In this document: in pieces, positions 1 to 7,141 of the stretch
Layout: each line of letters opens with the position of its first letter
How positions within the stretch are numbered: position 1 is the stretch's first letter
Assembly: GCF_035975855.1 (NCBI RefSeq)
Contig: NZ_CP109055.1
Location: forward strand, 682,001 to 746,000
Source of the DNA: Streptomyces sp. NBC_01304
GTDB lineage: Bacteria; Actinomycetota; Actinomycetes; Streptomycetales; Streptomycetaceae
Length of the DNA: 64,000 nucleotides
Direction: 5' to 3'
Translations under genes and position numbers: made by a program
Notes under the pieces: generated by a model
Told to the model about the DNA's origin: nothing
The model's database searches: none
Seen by the model: only the letters and a program-made list of their open reading frames with translations

Positions 1-218
1 TCGACGACCTCGCCGGAGATCAGCATGGCCATGCTCCACACGCCCATCAAAACGGGGGCGAGGAGTGCGTAGGCGAGGAGTTCGGGCCGGTCGTTGTGCC
101 GGATCAGCAGCAGGAAGACGGCGGCGAGCAGCGGGGTGCGCACCAGGTCGATGAGGTAGTCGCGGTGGGTCAGGACGAGACGGCCCTGGAACTTTCCGGC
201 CGCGAGGAGCAGACTCAC
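1..218 (-). CDS. ABC-2 type transporter permease, N-terminal part (cut by window edge)
   Basis: Only the first 72 codons are in the window. The protein begins VSLLLAAGKFQGRLVLTHRD and then has a hydrophobic stretch (LLAAVFLLLIRH), a second one around LLAPVLMGVWSMAML, and runs off the edge. Its GTG start overlaps the stop of the ATPase gene by four bases (GTGA), which is typical of translationally coupled ABC subunits. By family it would form the membrane channel for the ATPase next door. The substrate is unknown; the setting next to a peptide gene suggests export of a small product, which is inference. Confidence 0.75.
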   Translation of the reverse strand, partial: MSLLLAAGKFQGRLVLTHRDYLIDLVRTPLLAAVFLLLIRHNDRPELLAYALLAPVLMGVWSMAMLISGEVV

Positions 219-1207
219 CGATTCACCACGCTGCGCGTCTCGTTGCGGTGGACGAGGCGGAGGTAGACCTCTTCGAGGCCGGGCAGTTCGGTACGGACCT
301 CGGTGACGCCCGCCTCGACCACGAAGGCCAGCACCCGGCCCACCGCCTCCTTGTCTTCGACGGAGACGATCGCCGCTCCGTCGTCGGCCTGTTCGACGCC
401 GAGCACCCCGGGCAGTTGCCCTACCCGGTCTGTCAGCTCCGGCTCGGCGCGTACGCGGATGCGTTCCTGCTGGGAGACCAGACGGGCCAGCGTCTTCGGC
501 GCCTCCGCGGCGACGACCCGGCCGTGGTTAATCATCGTGACGCGGTCGCAGAGGAGTTCCGCCTCGGCCAGGTCGTGCGTGGCGAGCAGGATCGTGCGGC
601 CCTCGCTCGCCAAGCGCGTGATCAGCTCCCGCAGTTGGCGAGCGGCCAGCGGGTCGAGGCCGTTGGTGGGCTCGTCGAGCAGCAGGATCCGCGGGTCCCC
701 GATGATCCCGCGGGCCAGGTGGAGGCGCTGGCGCATGCCCACGGAGTACGTTTCCACCCGGTCGTCGGCGCGCTCGGCCAGACCGAGCTCGTCGAGGAGC
801 GCCGCACTGCGCGCACGTCCCGCCTTGGCGGACATGCCGTACAAGGCGGCCCAGTAGCCCAGATTCTGACGTGCCGTCAGCCGTGGGTAGAGGCCGCGTT
901 CACCGCCGAAGACGATGCCCAGCAAGGGGCGGATGCGCCGGTGGTCGACCGCCAGGTCATGGCCGAGGACGCGGCCCGTTCCCGACGTCGGCAGCAGCAC
1001 CGTGGAGAGGATCTTCATCAGGGTGCTCTTGCCTGCCCCGTTCGGGCCGAGCAGCCCGTGCACCTCGCCCTGCTCCACCTCCATCGTGACGTCGTCCAGC
1101 GCGACGATCGGGGCGCCGCGTCGCGCACGGTACTCCCGCCGCAACCGGCTTGTCGCGATCGCGAGTTCGCCGCGCCCCGCACCCGCCGCACCGCCGGTGT
1201 CGCCCAT
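215..1207 (-). CDS. ABC transporter ATP-binding protein (drug/peptide exporter type)
   Basis: The 330-residue protein has every ABC ATPase motif: Walker A GPNGAGKST, the signature YSVGMRQR, Walker B ILLLDEPTNGLD and the switch His in LLATHDL. A C-terminal extension of about 90 residues matches the DrrA/CcmA-type exporters that pair with ABC-2 permeases. The start is ATG at 1207 (MGDTGG); an upstream reading of the same frame runs antisense-like through the preceding gene and looks spurious. It follows the nucleotidyltransferase gene by 43 bases and overlaps the permease gene, so the three form one leftward operon with the 16-codon peptide gene. Substrate unknown. Confidence 0.9.
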   Translation of the reverse strand: MGDTGGAAGAGRGELAIATSRLRREYRARRGAPIVALDDVTMEVEQGEVHGLLGPNGAGKSTLMKILSTVLLPTSGTGRVLGHDLAVDHRRIRPLLGIVFGGERGLYPRLTARQNLGYWAALYGMSAKAGRARSAALLDELGLAERADDRVETYSVGMRQRLHLARGIIGDPRILLLDEPTNGLDPLAARQLRELITRLASEGRTILLATHDLAEAELLCDRVTMINHGRVVAAEAPKTLARLVSQQERIRVRAEPELTDRVGQLPGVLGVEQADDGAAIVSVEDKEAVGRVLAFVVEAGVTEVRTELPGLEEVYLRLVHRNETRSVVNR

Positions 1208-1250
1208 CAATCGCCTCCCACATCGGCCGTCAGGCACGGCAGCGGTTCCC

Positions 1251-2543
1251 TCACGCGACGCCCTCCGCCGACACCTCGTCCAGCCACTCCTGCCGGGCGG
1301 CGCCGGACACCAGCAGGAAGGAGCCCAGCGGCGTACGGGCGACCAGGTGGGTGCCCACGTCGTCGAGTCGTAGCCCGTCGGCGGATACGCCGTCGAGTCG
1401 TAGCCCGTCGGCGGGTACACCGTCGAGGGGCACGCCGAACAGCGGCACGCCCCGTCGCAGCAGCAGTCGCGCACCGATCCGGCGGTGCACGAGGTCGGAG
1501 GCCGCGTCCGCGAGACGGCCGCCCTCGCCTTCGACCCCGGACTGCGCGACGAACGCGGCCACACGCGCCGGGCTGCTCCAACGGACCGCGGTGCGCACCG
1601 CCCGCGTCAGCCGGGCACGCCCCGCCGCGATCCGGGTGCGCGGCAGCCCGGCCACCGGCGGCCCTCCCAGTCGGCCCGTCCCGCGCATCGCCGCCCGCCA
1701 TTCCGGCCAGAGGCCGGTCCTGTCGAGATCGTCCCTCAGTTGACGCAGACCGTCGTCGTCGAGGTGGCGCAGCAGGAGTGCCATGTCGAGGAAGTCCCGC
1801 GAGCGAAAGGGCCGTTCCCACCGCTCCGCCACCAGGGCGAGCGCGCAGGCGGCCGGCACGGAGAACCCCGGGCGGGCCAGCTGCCAGGCCGGCCCTCGGA
1901 TGTCGGTCACGATCTCCGCCGTGGCCAGCCCGACCGCGTAGGGATCGGGGGACCCCTCGGGAGCGGGGCTGCGGAACTCCGCGCCCAGGTACAGGGGGGT
2001 GCCTTGCCCGCCCCGAGCGGGTCCGACGGTCAGGGCCGCCAACTCCCAGCCGGTTTCGGCCAGTCGGCGGGCGCAGGCCCACAGGTCCCCGGGATCGTGG
2101 CAGATGACGTCGAGGTCGCCGGCCGCACGGAGCACCCCCGGCGGGTAGAGGGCGGCGATCGTCATGCCTTTGAGGAGGTAGGCGTCGGGCGCCACGTCCT
2201 GGAGCTCCGCCCAGACATCGCGGTAGTGGTCGATGCGTTCCCGGTTCTGGACCAGTTCGGTCTGCGCCGCCCCGGTGAGCCGATCGCCCCTTGCCGCCCA
2301 CAGGCTCAGCAGGGTCGCGGCGAGCTTGTGGCGGCCTTCGCGGGCCGTCCGCAGCACGTCCTCCCGGGGAGTGGCGGCATCCGCGCCGAGCAGGGCGAGC
2401 ACCGTCGCGACGCAGACCTCGGCCCCGGCGGTCCTCCCGGTCGAGGCATCACCCGACACCGGTTTCGGACGTGCGAAAGGCAGTGGACGCGACCAGGACC
2501 GCCGGGACGAACGGAACAGCCCGAGGCCGATTCCTGATCGCAT
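1251..2543 (-). CDS. nucleotidyltransferase-family protein (NTP_transf_5-like)
   Basis: This 430-aa protein resembles the NTP_transf_5 (PF14907) nucleotidyltransferase family. Residues 145-175 carry the typical core: LLKGM, then RAAGDLDVICHDP, whose DLD supplies metal-binding acidic residues. A VxRWxxPF-like segment follows (ALVAERWERPF). Homologues occur beside some lasso-peptide and other RiPP genes, where they are thought to transfer a nucleotide or phosphosugar to the product; that role here is inference. The ATG start lies 12 bases after the stop of the 16-codon peptide gene. Near the C-terminus is an imperfect tandem repeat (DGLRLDGVSA-type ten-residue units, about 1355-1435), unusual for the family and possibly a linker expansion. 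Confidence 0.7.
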   Translation of the reverse strand: MRSGIGLGLFRSSRRSWSRPLPFARPKPVSGDASTGRTAGAEVCVATVLALLGADAATPREDVLRTAREGRHKLAATLLSLWAARGDRLTGAAQTELVQNRERIDHYRDVWAELQDVAPDAYLLKGMTIAALYPPGVLRAAGDLDVICHDPGDLWACARRLAETGWELAALTVGPARGGQGTPLYLGAEFRSPAPEGSPDPYAVGLATAEIVTDIRGPAWQLARPGFSVPAACALALVAERWERPFRSRDFLDMALLLRHLDDDGLRQLRDDLDRTGLWPEWRAAMRGTGRLGGPPVAGLPRTRIAAGRARLTRAVRTAVRWSSPARVAAFVAQSGVEGEGGRLADAASDLVHRRIGARLLLRRGVPLFGVPLDGVPADGLRLDGVSADGLRLDDVGTHLVARTPLGSFLLVSGAARQEWLDEVSAEGVA

Positions 2544-2555
2544 CCTCGTCGTCGG

Positions 2556-2606
2556 TTACTTGCCCGGCTTCGGACGGACGACGACCTTCTTGAAGCTCAC
2601 ACTCAT
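2556..2606 (-). CDS. 16-aa peptide gene (MSVSFKKVVVRPKPGK)
   Basis: The frame encodes MSVSFKKVVVRPKPGK and stops with TAA. A near-perfect Shine-Dalgarno AAGGAGGG sits five to six bases before the ATG, the strongest in this region, so translation is likely. It is the first gene of the leftward operon, 12 bases before the nucleotidyltransferase. The peptide is highly basic (K/R at six positions) with no acidic residue, and ends in a Pro/Gly-rich tail. It could be a very short precursor for a modified peptide exported by the adjacent ABC system, or a leader peptide that couples or attenuates translation. No homologue is recognised. Confidence 0.55.
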   Translation of the reverse strand: MSVSFKKVVVRPKPGK

Positions 2607-2756
2607 GGAACCCTCCTTGATGTGTTGGGTCATGGAACGTAGCCTCAGCGTATGGTCTCGATAGGTCCATGACAACACGCCAACTGGGCCCGCACCCACG
2701 TGACTTGCCGCGCCCGGCACGGGGATCACAGGTGGACGCGTGCACGCCGGAGGAAC
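2607..2756. promoter_or_regulatory. divergent promoter region
   Basis: These 150 bases separate the leftward peptide/nucleotidyltransferase/ABC operon from the rightward NDK-like operon, so both promoters must lie here. Both flanking genes have good ribosome binding sites (GGAGGAAC before 2757 and AAGGAGGG before 2606). No confident -35/-10 pair was identified. Confidence 0.55.
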
Positions 2757-3659
2757 ATGGCTGTTCACAGCTGGTTGAAACCCCCCTGCACCCACGACCC
2801 CGTACGGCGCACCACTTACCCCGACGACGTCTACTTCCGCGAGATGGCCGTCGTACTGGACCGCCGGGACCCGGCTGAGACGGACCGGGCACTGCTGCAC
2901 TCCACGTTCGTCATGTTCAAGCCGGACGCGGTGGTCGGACGCCGCGTCGAACCGGCGCTCGCGTTCCTGGCGGGCCGCGGGTTCGAGCCGCTGGGCGCCC
3001 TGGCCGTCCGGGTCGACGCGCGGGTCTGCCGCGAGCTGTGGCGCTACCAGATCAACGCGGCGCCGCTGGCCGTCATCCGGGCCGTGGACATGATCCTCGA
3101 GTCCGGACCCCCCTGCCTCTTCGTGGCGCTGCGGGACACCTGGGGCCCGGAACGCACCGGGACGACCGCGGCCCAGCGGCTGGCCGCATTGAAGGGGTCC
3201 TCCAAGAACCGCGCGGAACAAGCGGATTCGCTGCGCGGCGCGCTCGGCTGCGAGCTGATGTGCCTCAACTTCCTGCACTCCCCCGACGACCCCGCCGACC
3301 TGATCCGCGAGGTGGGAGTCCTGCTGCCCGGGCGGCGCGAGGAGGCCCTGACCATGCTGGCGGGCGAGGTGTCGTCACCGCGTGCCGCCGAACCGGCGGC
3401 CATGGCGCGCAGGCTCTACGCCGCCCATCCACCGCATCCTTTGACCCCGGCCGCACCCATCGGCCCACGCCGTCAACCCGTCGACTCCACGGCGCTGTTG
3501 ACCCAGGTGGCGGAACTCGCGGCGGACGACCACGGGCTCCCCCTCTGGGACCGTATCGTCATCGCCGCACAGCTCGTGGAAGGCCTCCCCTCCGAAGGGC
3601 GCCCCCTGATCGGAGCGCCGCCCGGGACAGAAAGGCACCGATGGCAGACGACGTCCTGA
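2757..3659 (+). CDS. nucleoside-diphosphate-kinase-like protein with extra C-terminal domain
   Basis: Residues about 45-190 of this 300-aa protein follow the NDP kinase fold. FVMFKPDAVVGRRVEP corresponds to the N-terminal KPD motif and CELMCLNFLHSPDDPAD to the active-site segment, with His174 in the position of the phosphorylated histidine. True NDKs are about 140-150 aa; this one has a 45-residue N-terminal extension and about 110 unassigned C-terminal residues. It may transfer a phosphate to or from a non-nucleotide intermediate. ATG at 2757 is chosen because GGAGGAAC precedes it. The 3' end overlaps the phosphoesterase gene by 19 bases, so the two are coupled. Confidence 0.7.
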   Translation: MAVHSWLKPPCTHDPVRRTTYPDDVYFREMAVVLDRRDPAETDRALLHSTFVMFKPDAVVGRRVEPALAFLAGRGFEPLGALAVRVDARVCRELWRYQINAAPLAVIRAVDMILESGPPCLFVALRDTWGPERTGTTAAQRLAALKGSSKNRAEQADSLRGALGCELMCLNFLHSPDDPADLIREVGVLLPGRREEALTMLAGEVSSPRAAEPAAMARRLYAAHPPHPLTPAAPIGPRRQPVDSTALLTQVAELAADDHGLPLWDRIVIAAQLVEGLPSEGRPLIGAPPGTERHRWQTTS

Positions 3660-4450
3660 TGTACGGACCGGCCGGCTGGGAAGGACCGCCGCAGCGGTAC
3701 GGTCCGGCGGCGCGGGTAGCCGTGCTGTCCGACCTGCACGCCAACATCCCGGCGCTCGACGCTGTACTCGCCGAACCGGACGTGGCCGCGGCCGACCTGG
3801 TGGTCCTCTGCGGCGACCTGACCTGGGGTCCGCAGCCGCAGGAGACCTACGAGCGGATCGCCGCCCTGGGCGAACGCGTCCTGTGCGTGCGCGGCAACGG
3901 CGACCGCTTCGCCTCCTGGCTCGCCGCCACCGCGGACGCCACTGCCACCGCTCGCCAGTCGTGGATCACCGCACAGCACTCCCCCGAGGCCATCGCGTTC
4001 CTCAACCGGGTTCCCTTCGGCGTCGTCGTCGAGATCGACGGGTTGGGGCCGGTGCACTTCTGTCACGGTTCTCCGCGCAGCGACCACGAGTTGGTGACGC
4101 CGGGGACACCGGCCGAGCGGTTCGCGGAACTGTCCGCCTCCCTCGACGTGGGGGTTCTGGTCACCGGACACTCCCACCTCCAGTTCGCCCGCGAAGTGGG
4201 AGGCCTGCGCAGCGTCAACCCCGGGAGCGTCGGCCTCCCGTACCACACGGGCCAACCAGGCACCGCCCACTGGGCGTTGCTCGGCCCCGACGTCCAGCTG
4301 AGAACCACGCATTACGACGTCGCGGACGCCGTGGCCCGCGCGCATCGGGCCGGCGATCCGGGGGCGGAGCAGTACGCGGAGACGTTGCTGAGCCCGCCGG
4401 ATCCCGCGTCGGTGGTCGTGGACGCGGAGACGCGGATCTTCGTCAACTGA
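3641..4450 (+). CDS. calcineurin-like metallophosphoesterase
   Basis: The 269-aa protein shows the ordered metal motifs of the YfcE/MPP class: SDLHAN (Asp31, His33), CGDLTWGP, RGNGDR in place of GNHD, FCHGSP, and GHSHLQF followed by NPGSVGLP. These enzymes hydrolyse phosphomono- or diesters with two metal ions. The substrate is unknown, but pairing with an NDP-kinase-like gene and a second phosphohydrolase downstream suggests that phosphorylated or nucleotidylated intermediates are processed. The start codon lies inside the end of the NDK-like gene. No signal peptide is seen, so it is probably cytoplasmic. Confidence 0.88.
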   Translation: MADDVLMYGPAGWEGPPQRYGPAARVAVLSDLHANIPALDAVLAEPDVAAADLVVLCGDLTWGPQPQETYERIAALGERVLCVRGNGDRFASWLAATADATATARQSWITAQHSPEAIAFLNRVPFGVVVEIDGLGPVHFCHGSPRSDHELVTPGTPAERFAELSASLDVGVLVTGHSHLQFAREVGGLRSVNPGSVGLPYHTGQPGTAHWALLGPDVQLRTTHYDVADAVARAHRAGDPGAEQYAETLLSPPDPASVVVDAETRIFVN

Positions 4451-4583
4451 CGCCCACCGCACGGGACATGGGCAGTTTCGGAGCACGGTGTTGACAGCCG
4501 AAGTCACGCCATGTTGACCTGTTCACGCAAAATCGCAGGTCGTTTGACGCGTTTCCCCAGCTCCGTTCAAGCAGGAGGAATCC
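4451..4583 (+). promoter_or_regulatory. leader and probable promoter of the peptide-precursor operon
   Basis: This 133-base gap precedes the 57-aa peptide gene. It contains TTGAC three times (4491-4495, extended to TTGACA, 4514-4518 and 4544-4548), locally more AT-rich sequence (CAAAATC), and a good ribosome binding site (GGAGGA) before the ATG. TTGACA could serve as a -35 box, but no clear -10 lies at the usual distance. The triple motif might instead bind a regulator. Confidence 0.4.
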
Positions 4584-4757
4584 ATGCAAACCGCCCCGCC
4601 CAGCACCACCAAAACCACGGCCGAGGCCGTGAGCACGTCGACTCCGGCCCCCGTCATGCTCCTGCCACGCCTGGTAGAGCGCATGATCACGGACCGTCAG
4701 GCCGCGCATGTGGCCAAGTTCCGCACCACCTGCACTGACTGCGTGCCGAACTTCTGA
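4584..4757 (+). CDS. 57-aa peptide, candidate RiPP precursor (core TTCTDCVPNF)
   Basis: The reading frame encodes 57 residues behind GCAGGAGGA. The N-terminal half is Ser/Thr/Ala/Pro-rich (TKTTAEAVSTSTPAPV). A charged amphipathic stretch follows (LPRLVERMITDRQAAHVAKF), and the peptide ends in TTCTDCVPNF with two cysteines, three threonines and an Asp. Length, leader-like middle and short polar Cys-containing tail match a ribosomal precursor peptide. It is the first gene of a run of closely spaced or overlapping enzymes that includes an ATP-dependent PP-loop protein, a methyltransferase-aminotransferase and a peptidase. No YcaO, LanM/LanKC, lasso or radical-SAM enzyme is nearby, so the modification class cannot be named. 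It is too short to resemble an enzyme. Confidence 0.65.
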   Translation: MQTAPPSTTKTTAEAVSTSTPAPVMLLPRLVERMITDRQAAHVAKFRTTCTDCVPNF

Positions 4758-4807
4758 GCACAAAGTCGCGTGTCGGCGGACGAGCGACAGCGTCCGCCGA
4801 CCTGCGC

Positions 4808-5884
4808 GTGATACCCGAAGTCGTCGAACGGTGCCTGCGCACCGCTTCCCGTGGACTGTGTGTCCTGGCCGTGGACGGCTTGTCGCACGACGTGGCTGCT
4901 TCCTCGTTCGCCCACGCACAGACCCACGCCTTGCGTTCCACCTTCCCGAGCACGTCGACCACCGCCTGGCTGACCGCCGTCACCGGCATGGATCCCGCCG
5001 AGCACGGCGCCATCGGCATGGTCTACCGGGCACCCGGAGCCGACAGCGTCACCCACCTCGTCACCGGGCAGGCCTACGGGTTCGGCGCCGCTCCCCCGAC
5101 CGACGGCGCGCTGCTGCACGGCGGTCCGACGCTCTTCGACCGCGCGGTGGCCTCGGGGCGGCCCGCGTACGTGGTCGGCGCCGAGCTCGAGGGGCTCTCC
5201 GGTGCCTGGGTGACCGCCCTGCTGCAGGGCGCGCACGTCGTCCCGTCAACGGCCCCCGACCAGGCCGGCATCGATCCCGTCAAGGTCGTCCGGCGCGTCG
5301 TGCGCGACGTCGAGGCCGTCCTGGCGATGCCCACCGACGTACCCCCGTTGATCTGGGCGTACGTGAACCTCGACGACCACATCCACCAGGCCGGCTACGA
5401 CGCCGCCCTGCGCGAGTCGCTGCGCCTGCTCGACACCGCGGCCGACCGCTGGGCCGACGCCGGCTGGAGCGTCCTGGCCCACGCCGACCACGGCCAGGTG
5501 CCGGTGAGTCCGCGAGCGGACCTCGTCGAGGCATGGGCCCGCCTCGACACTCCCGCGCACTGCCGGATGCCGGCCGGCGGCGCCGGCCGCGTCCGCTGGC
5601 TGTATCCCCTGGCGGGAAAGGAGGAGGCCGTGGCCCGTTCGCTGCGTCACGCGCTGGGCGAGCACGCCCTCGTCCTGACCCCCGACGACCTGGACGGACG
5701 CGGGCTCCTGGCGGCGACCCCGGTGGTCCGCGACCGCATCGGCGCCGTCGTGGCCCTGGCCACGACCCCCCAATTCCCCGTGCCCGACGCCACCGTGGCC
5801 TGGGAACACGGATCGATCTCCGACGGCGAGACGCTCGTACCACTCGCCGCCTGGAACCCCCCGCTCGCCACAGTCCTGCCCTGA
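4808..5884 (+). CDS. alkaline-phosphatase-superfamily phosphodiesterase/nucleotide pyrophosphatase
   Basis: This 358-aa protein belongs to the type I phosphodiesterase family (PF01663-like). It has LAVDGLSHD (first metal Asp), STFPSTSTTAWL with the probable nucleophile Thr49, TGMDPAEHGAIG, VNLDDHIHQAGYD and HADHGQV, in the order expected for the two-zinc site. No signal peptide is present, unlike secreted phosphatases, so it probably acts in the cytosol on a pathway intermediate such as a nucleotide adduct. GTG at 4808 is the start, 50 bases after the precursor gene. It ends 36 bases before the PP-loop gene, within the same operon. Confidence 0.85.
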   Translation: MIPEVVERCLRTASRGLCVLAVDGLSHDVAASSFAHAQTHALRSTFPSTSTTAWLTAVTGMDPAEHGAIGMVYRAPGADSVTHLVTGQAYGFGAAPPTDGALLHGGPTLFDRAVASGRPAYVVGAELEGLSGAWVTALLQGAHVVPSTAPDQAGIDPVKVVRRVVRDVEAVLAMPTDVPPLIWAYVNLDDHIHQAGYDAALRESLRLLDTAADRWADAGWSVLAHADHGQVPVSPRADLVEAWARLDTPAHCRMPAGGAGRVRWLYPLAGKEEAVARSLRHALGEHALVLTPDDLDGRGLLAATPVVRDRIGAVVALATTPQFPVPDATVAWEHGSISDGETLVPLAAWNPPLATVLP

Positions 5885-5920
5885 CCGACGGATCGCTCGT
5901 CACGACACCTAGGAGAGCCC

Positions 5921-7141
5921 GTGAGCACGGTCGTGTTCCGCAACAAGACAGGTGGTTCGGAGACGTTGCACGCGAGACCGGGACAGAGCCTGCTCGACGT
6001 GCTGCGCGCGCACGGCATCCCGGCCAACGCCGTGCTCGCCCACCGCAACGGCACGATCGTGCCCGAGGCGACCTGCGTCGTCGGACCCGACGACGTGATC
6101 GAGGTCCGCCAGGTACGCCACTACGACCTCGACGTGCTGCGCCGCCCCAAGGAGCAGGTGTACGCCGCTCCGGACCCGGTCTACACCAAGAGCGTCCTCT
6201 TCGACCACGGCGGCACCCTGGAACGGCGCACCGAGCAGTTCACGGCGGAGACGTTCGTGAGCTATGTCGAGGAGACCTTCCTGCAGAGCATCACCGCGGG
6301 AGCCACCATGCGGGCCGGCGACCGCGTCGTCATCGGCCTCTCCGGCGGCCGGGACAGCGTCGCGTACCTCAAACTCCTCGAGCGCACCCGCGGCCGGTGG
6401 CCCGAGTCCGACATCACCGCCGTGACCATCACCGGACTGCCCGACTGGGACGAGCCGGCGACCTTCCAGACCGCCCTGGACGCCTGCGCGGGACTGGGCG
6501 TGGACCACGTGATCGTCACCGCGGACGACGTCGCCGAACTGTTCCAGCTGCGCGAGTCCTTCGTCGACACCATGAACCGTGTCGTCGCCGGCGAGCACCG
6601 CAACATGAACATGGTGATCGGGCACCAAGTCCTGCGCCGCATGCTCGAACAGGAGGCGGAGCGCCGGGGCGCCTCCGTCGTCGCGTTCGGCTTCAACGCC
6701 GACGACCTGGTCGCCAGCATGGTCACCTGGTTCACCACCGGCTACCGGATGGGCGGCATACCGGTCAGGGAACTGGGCTCCCTTCGGTACGTCTTCCCGC
6801 TCTACCGCATCACCAAGAAGGAACTGACCCTGTACCTGGAGCTCATCGCACCCGAGCTCAACCGGCAGGGCGCACCGGGCCGGTTCACCACCGGCTCGGA
6901 CGAACGCTCACTCGCCTACGCGACGGCCGACCACCTCTACGATCTGTGGCCCGGCATCGACTACTACGTCTTCAACGCCTTCGAGAACGTGCAGCGCACG
7001 CTGCTGCCGCTGGTCGACGACGTGTGCCGGGTGTGCGGCGGACGCTACGTGCTGCAGGAGGGCGTGCCCAACCCGGCGGCACTGTGCGACGTGTGCGGAT
7101 TCCTGCACCGGCAGGAGGCGCTGCGGGCGGACGCCGTATGA
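5921..7141 (+). CDS. TGS/ThiS-like domain fused to PP-loop ATP pyrophosphatase with C-terminal zinc ribbon
   Basis: Residues 1-70 form a beta-grasp domain of ThiS/TGS type, with no free Gly-Gly tail. Residues 130-330 form an adenine-nucleotide alpha-hydrolase domain with the PP-loop SGGRDS (141-146) and a FGFNADDL segment in place of the GHNLDD of TtcA/TtuA. Four cysteines at 369, 372, 389 and 392 (CRVC, CDVC) look like a zinc ribbon. TtcA and TtuA thiolate tRNA using an Fe-S cluster held by extra cysteines; those mid-domain cysteines are missing here. The enzyme may therefore activate a carboxylate or amide by adenylation rather than thiolate tRNA. GTG start follows AGGAGAG. The stop overlaps the next start (ATGA). 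Confidence 0.8.
   Translation: MSTVVFRNKTGGSETLHARPGQSLLDVLRAHGIPANAVLAHRNGTIVPEATCVVGPDDVIEVRQVRHYDLDVLRRPKEQVYAAPDPVYTKSVLFDHGGTLERRTEQFTAETFVSYVEETFLQSITAGATMRAGDRVVIGLSGGRDSVAYLKLLERTRGRWPESDITAVTITGLPDWDEPATFQTALDACAGLGVDHVIVTADDVAELFQLRESFVDTMNRVVAGEHRNMNMVIGHQVLRRMLEQEAERRGASVVAFGFNADDLVASMVTWFTTGYRMGGIPVRELGSLRYVFPLYRITKKELTLYLELIAPELNRQGAPGRFTTGSDERSLAYATADHLYDLWPGIDYYVFNAFENVQRTLLPLVDDVCRVCGGRYVLQEGVPNPAALCDVCGFLHRQEALRADAV

Noticed and set aside
248..2107. Long rightward open frame opposite the ABC and nucleotidyltransferase genes
   Set aside because: Very Arg/Pro/Gly-rich with no domain; it is the antisense shadow of two clear leftward genes, common in high-GC DNA.
4708..7137. 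Upstream in-frame extension of the methyltransferase-aminotransferase gene
   Set aside because: The region overlaps the precursor, phosphodiesterase and PP-loop genes and reads as Arg-rich low-complexity sequence; the ATG at 7138 has clear coupling.
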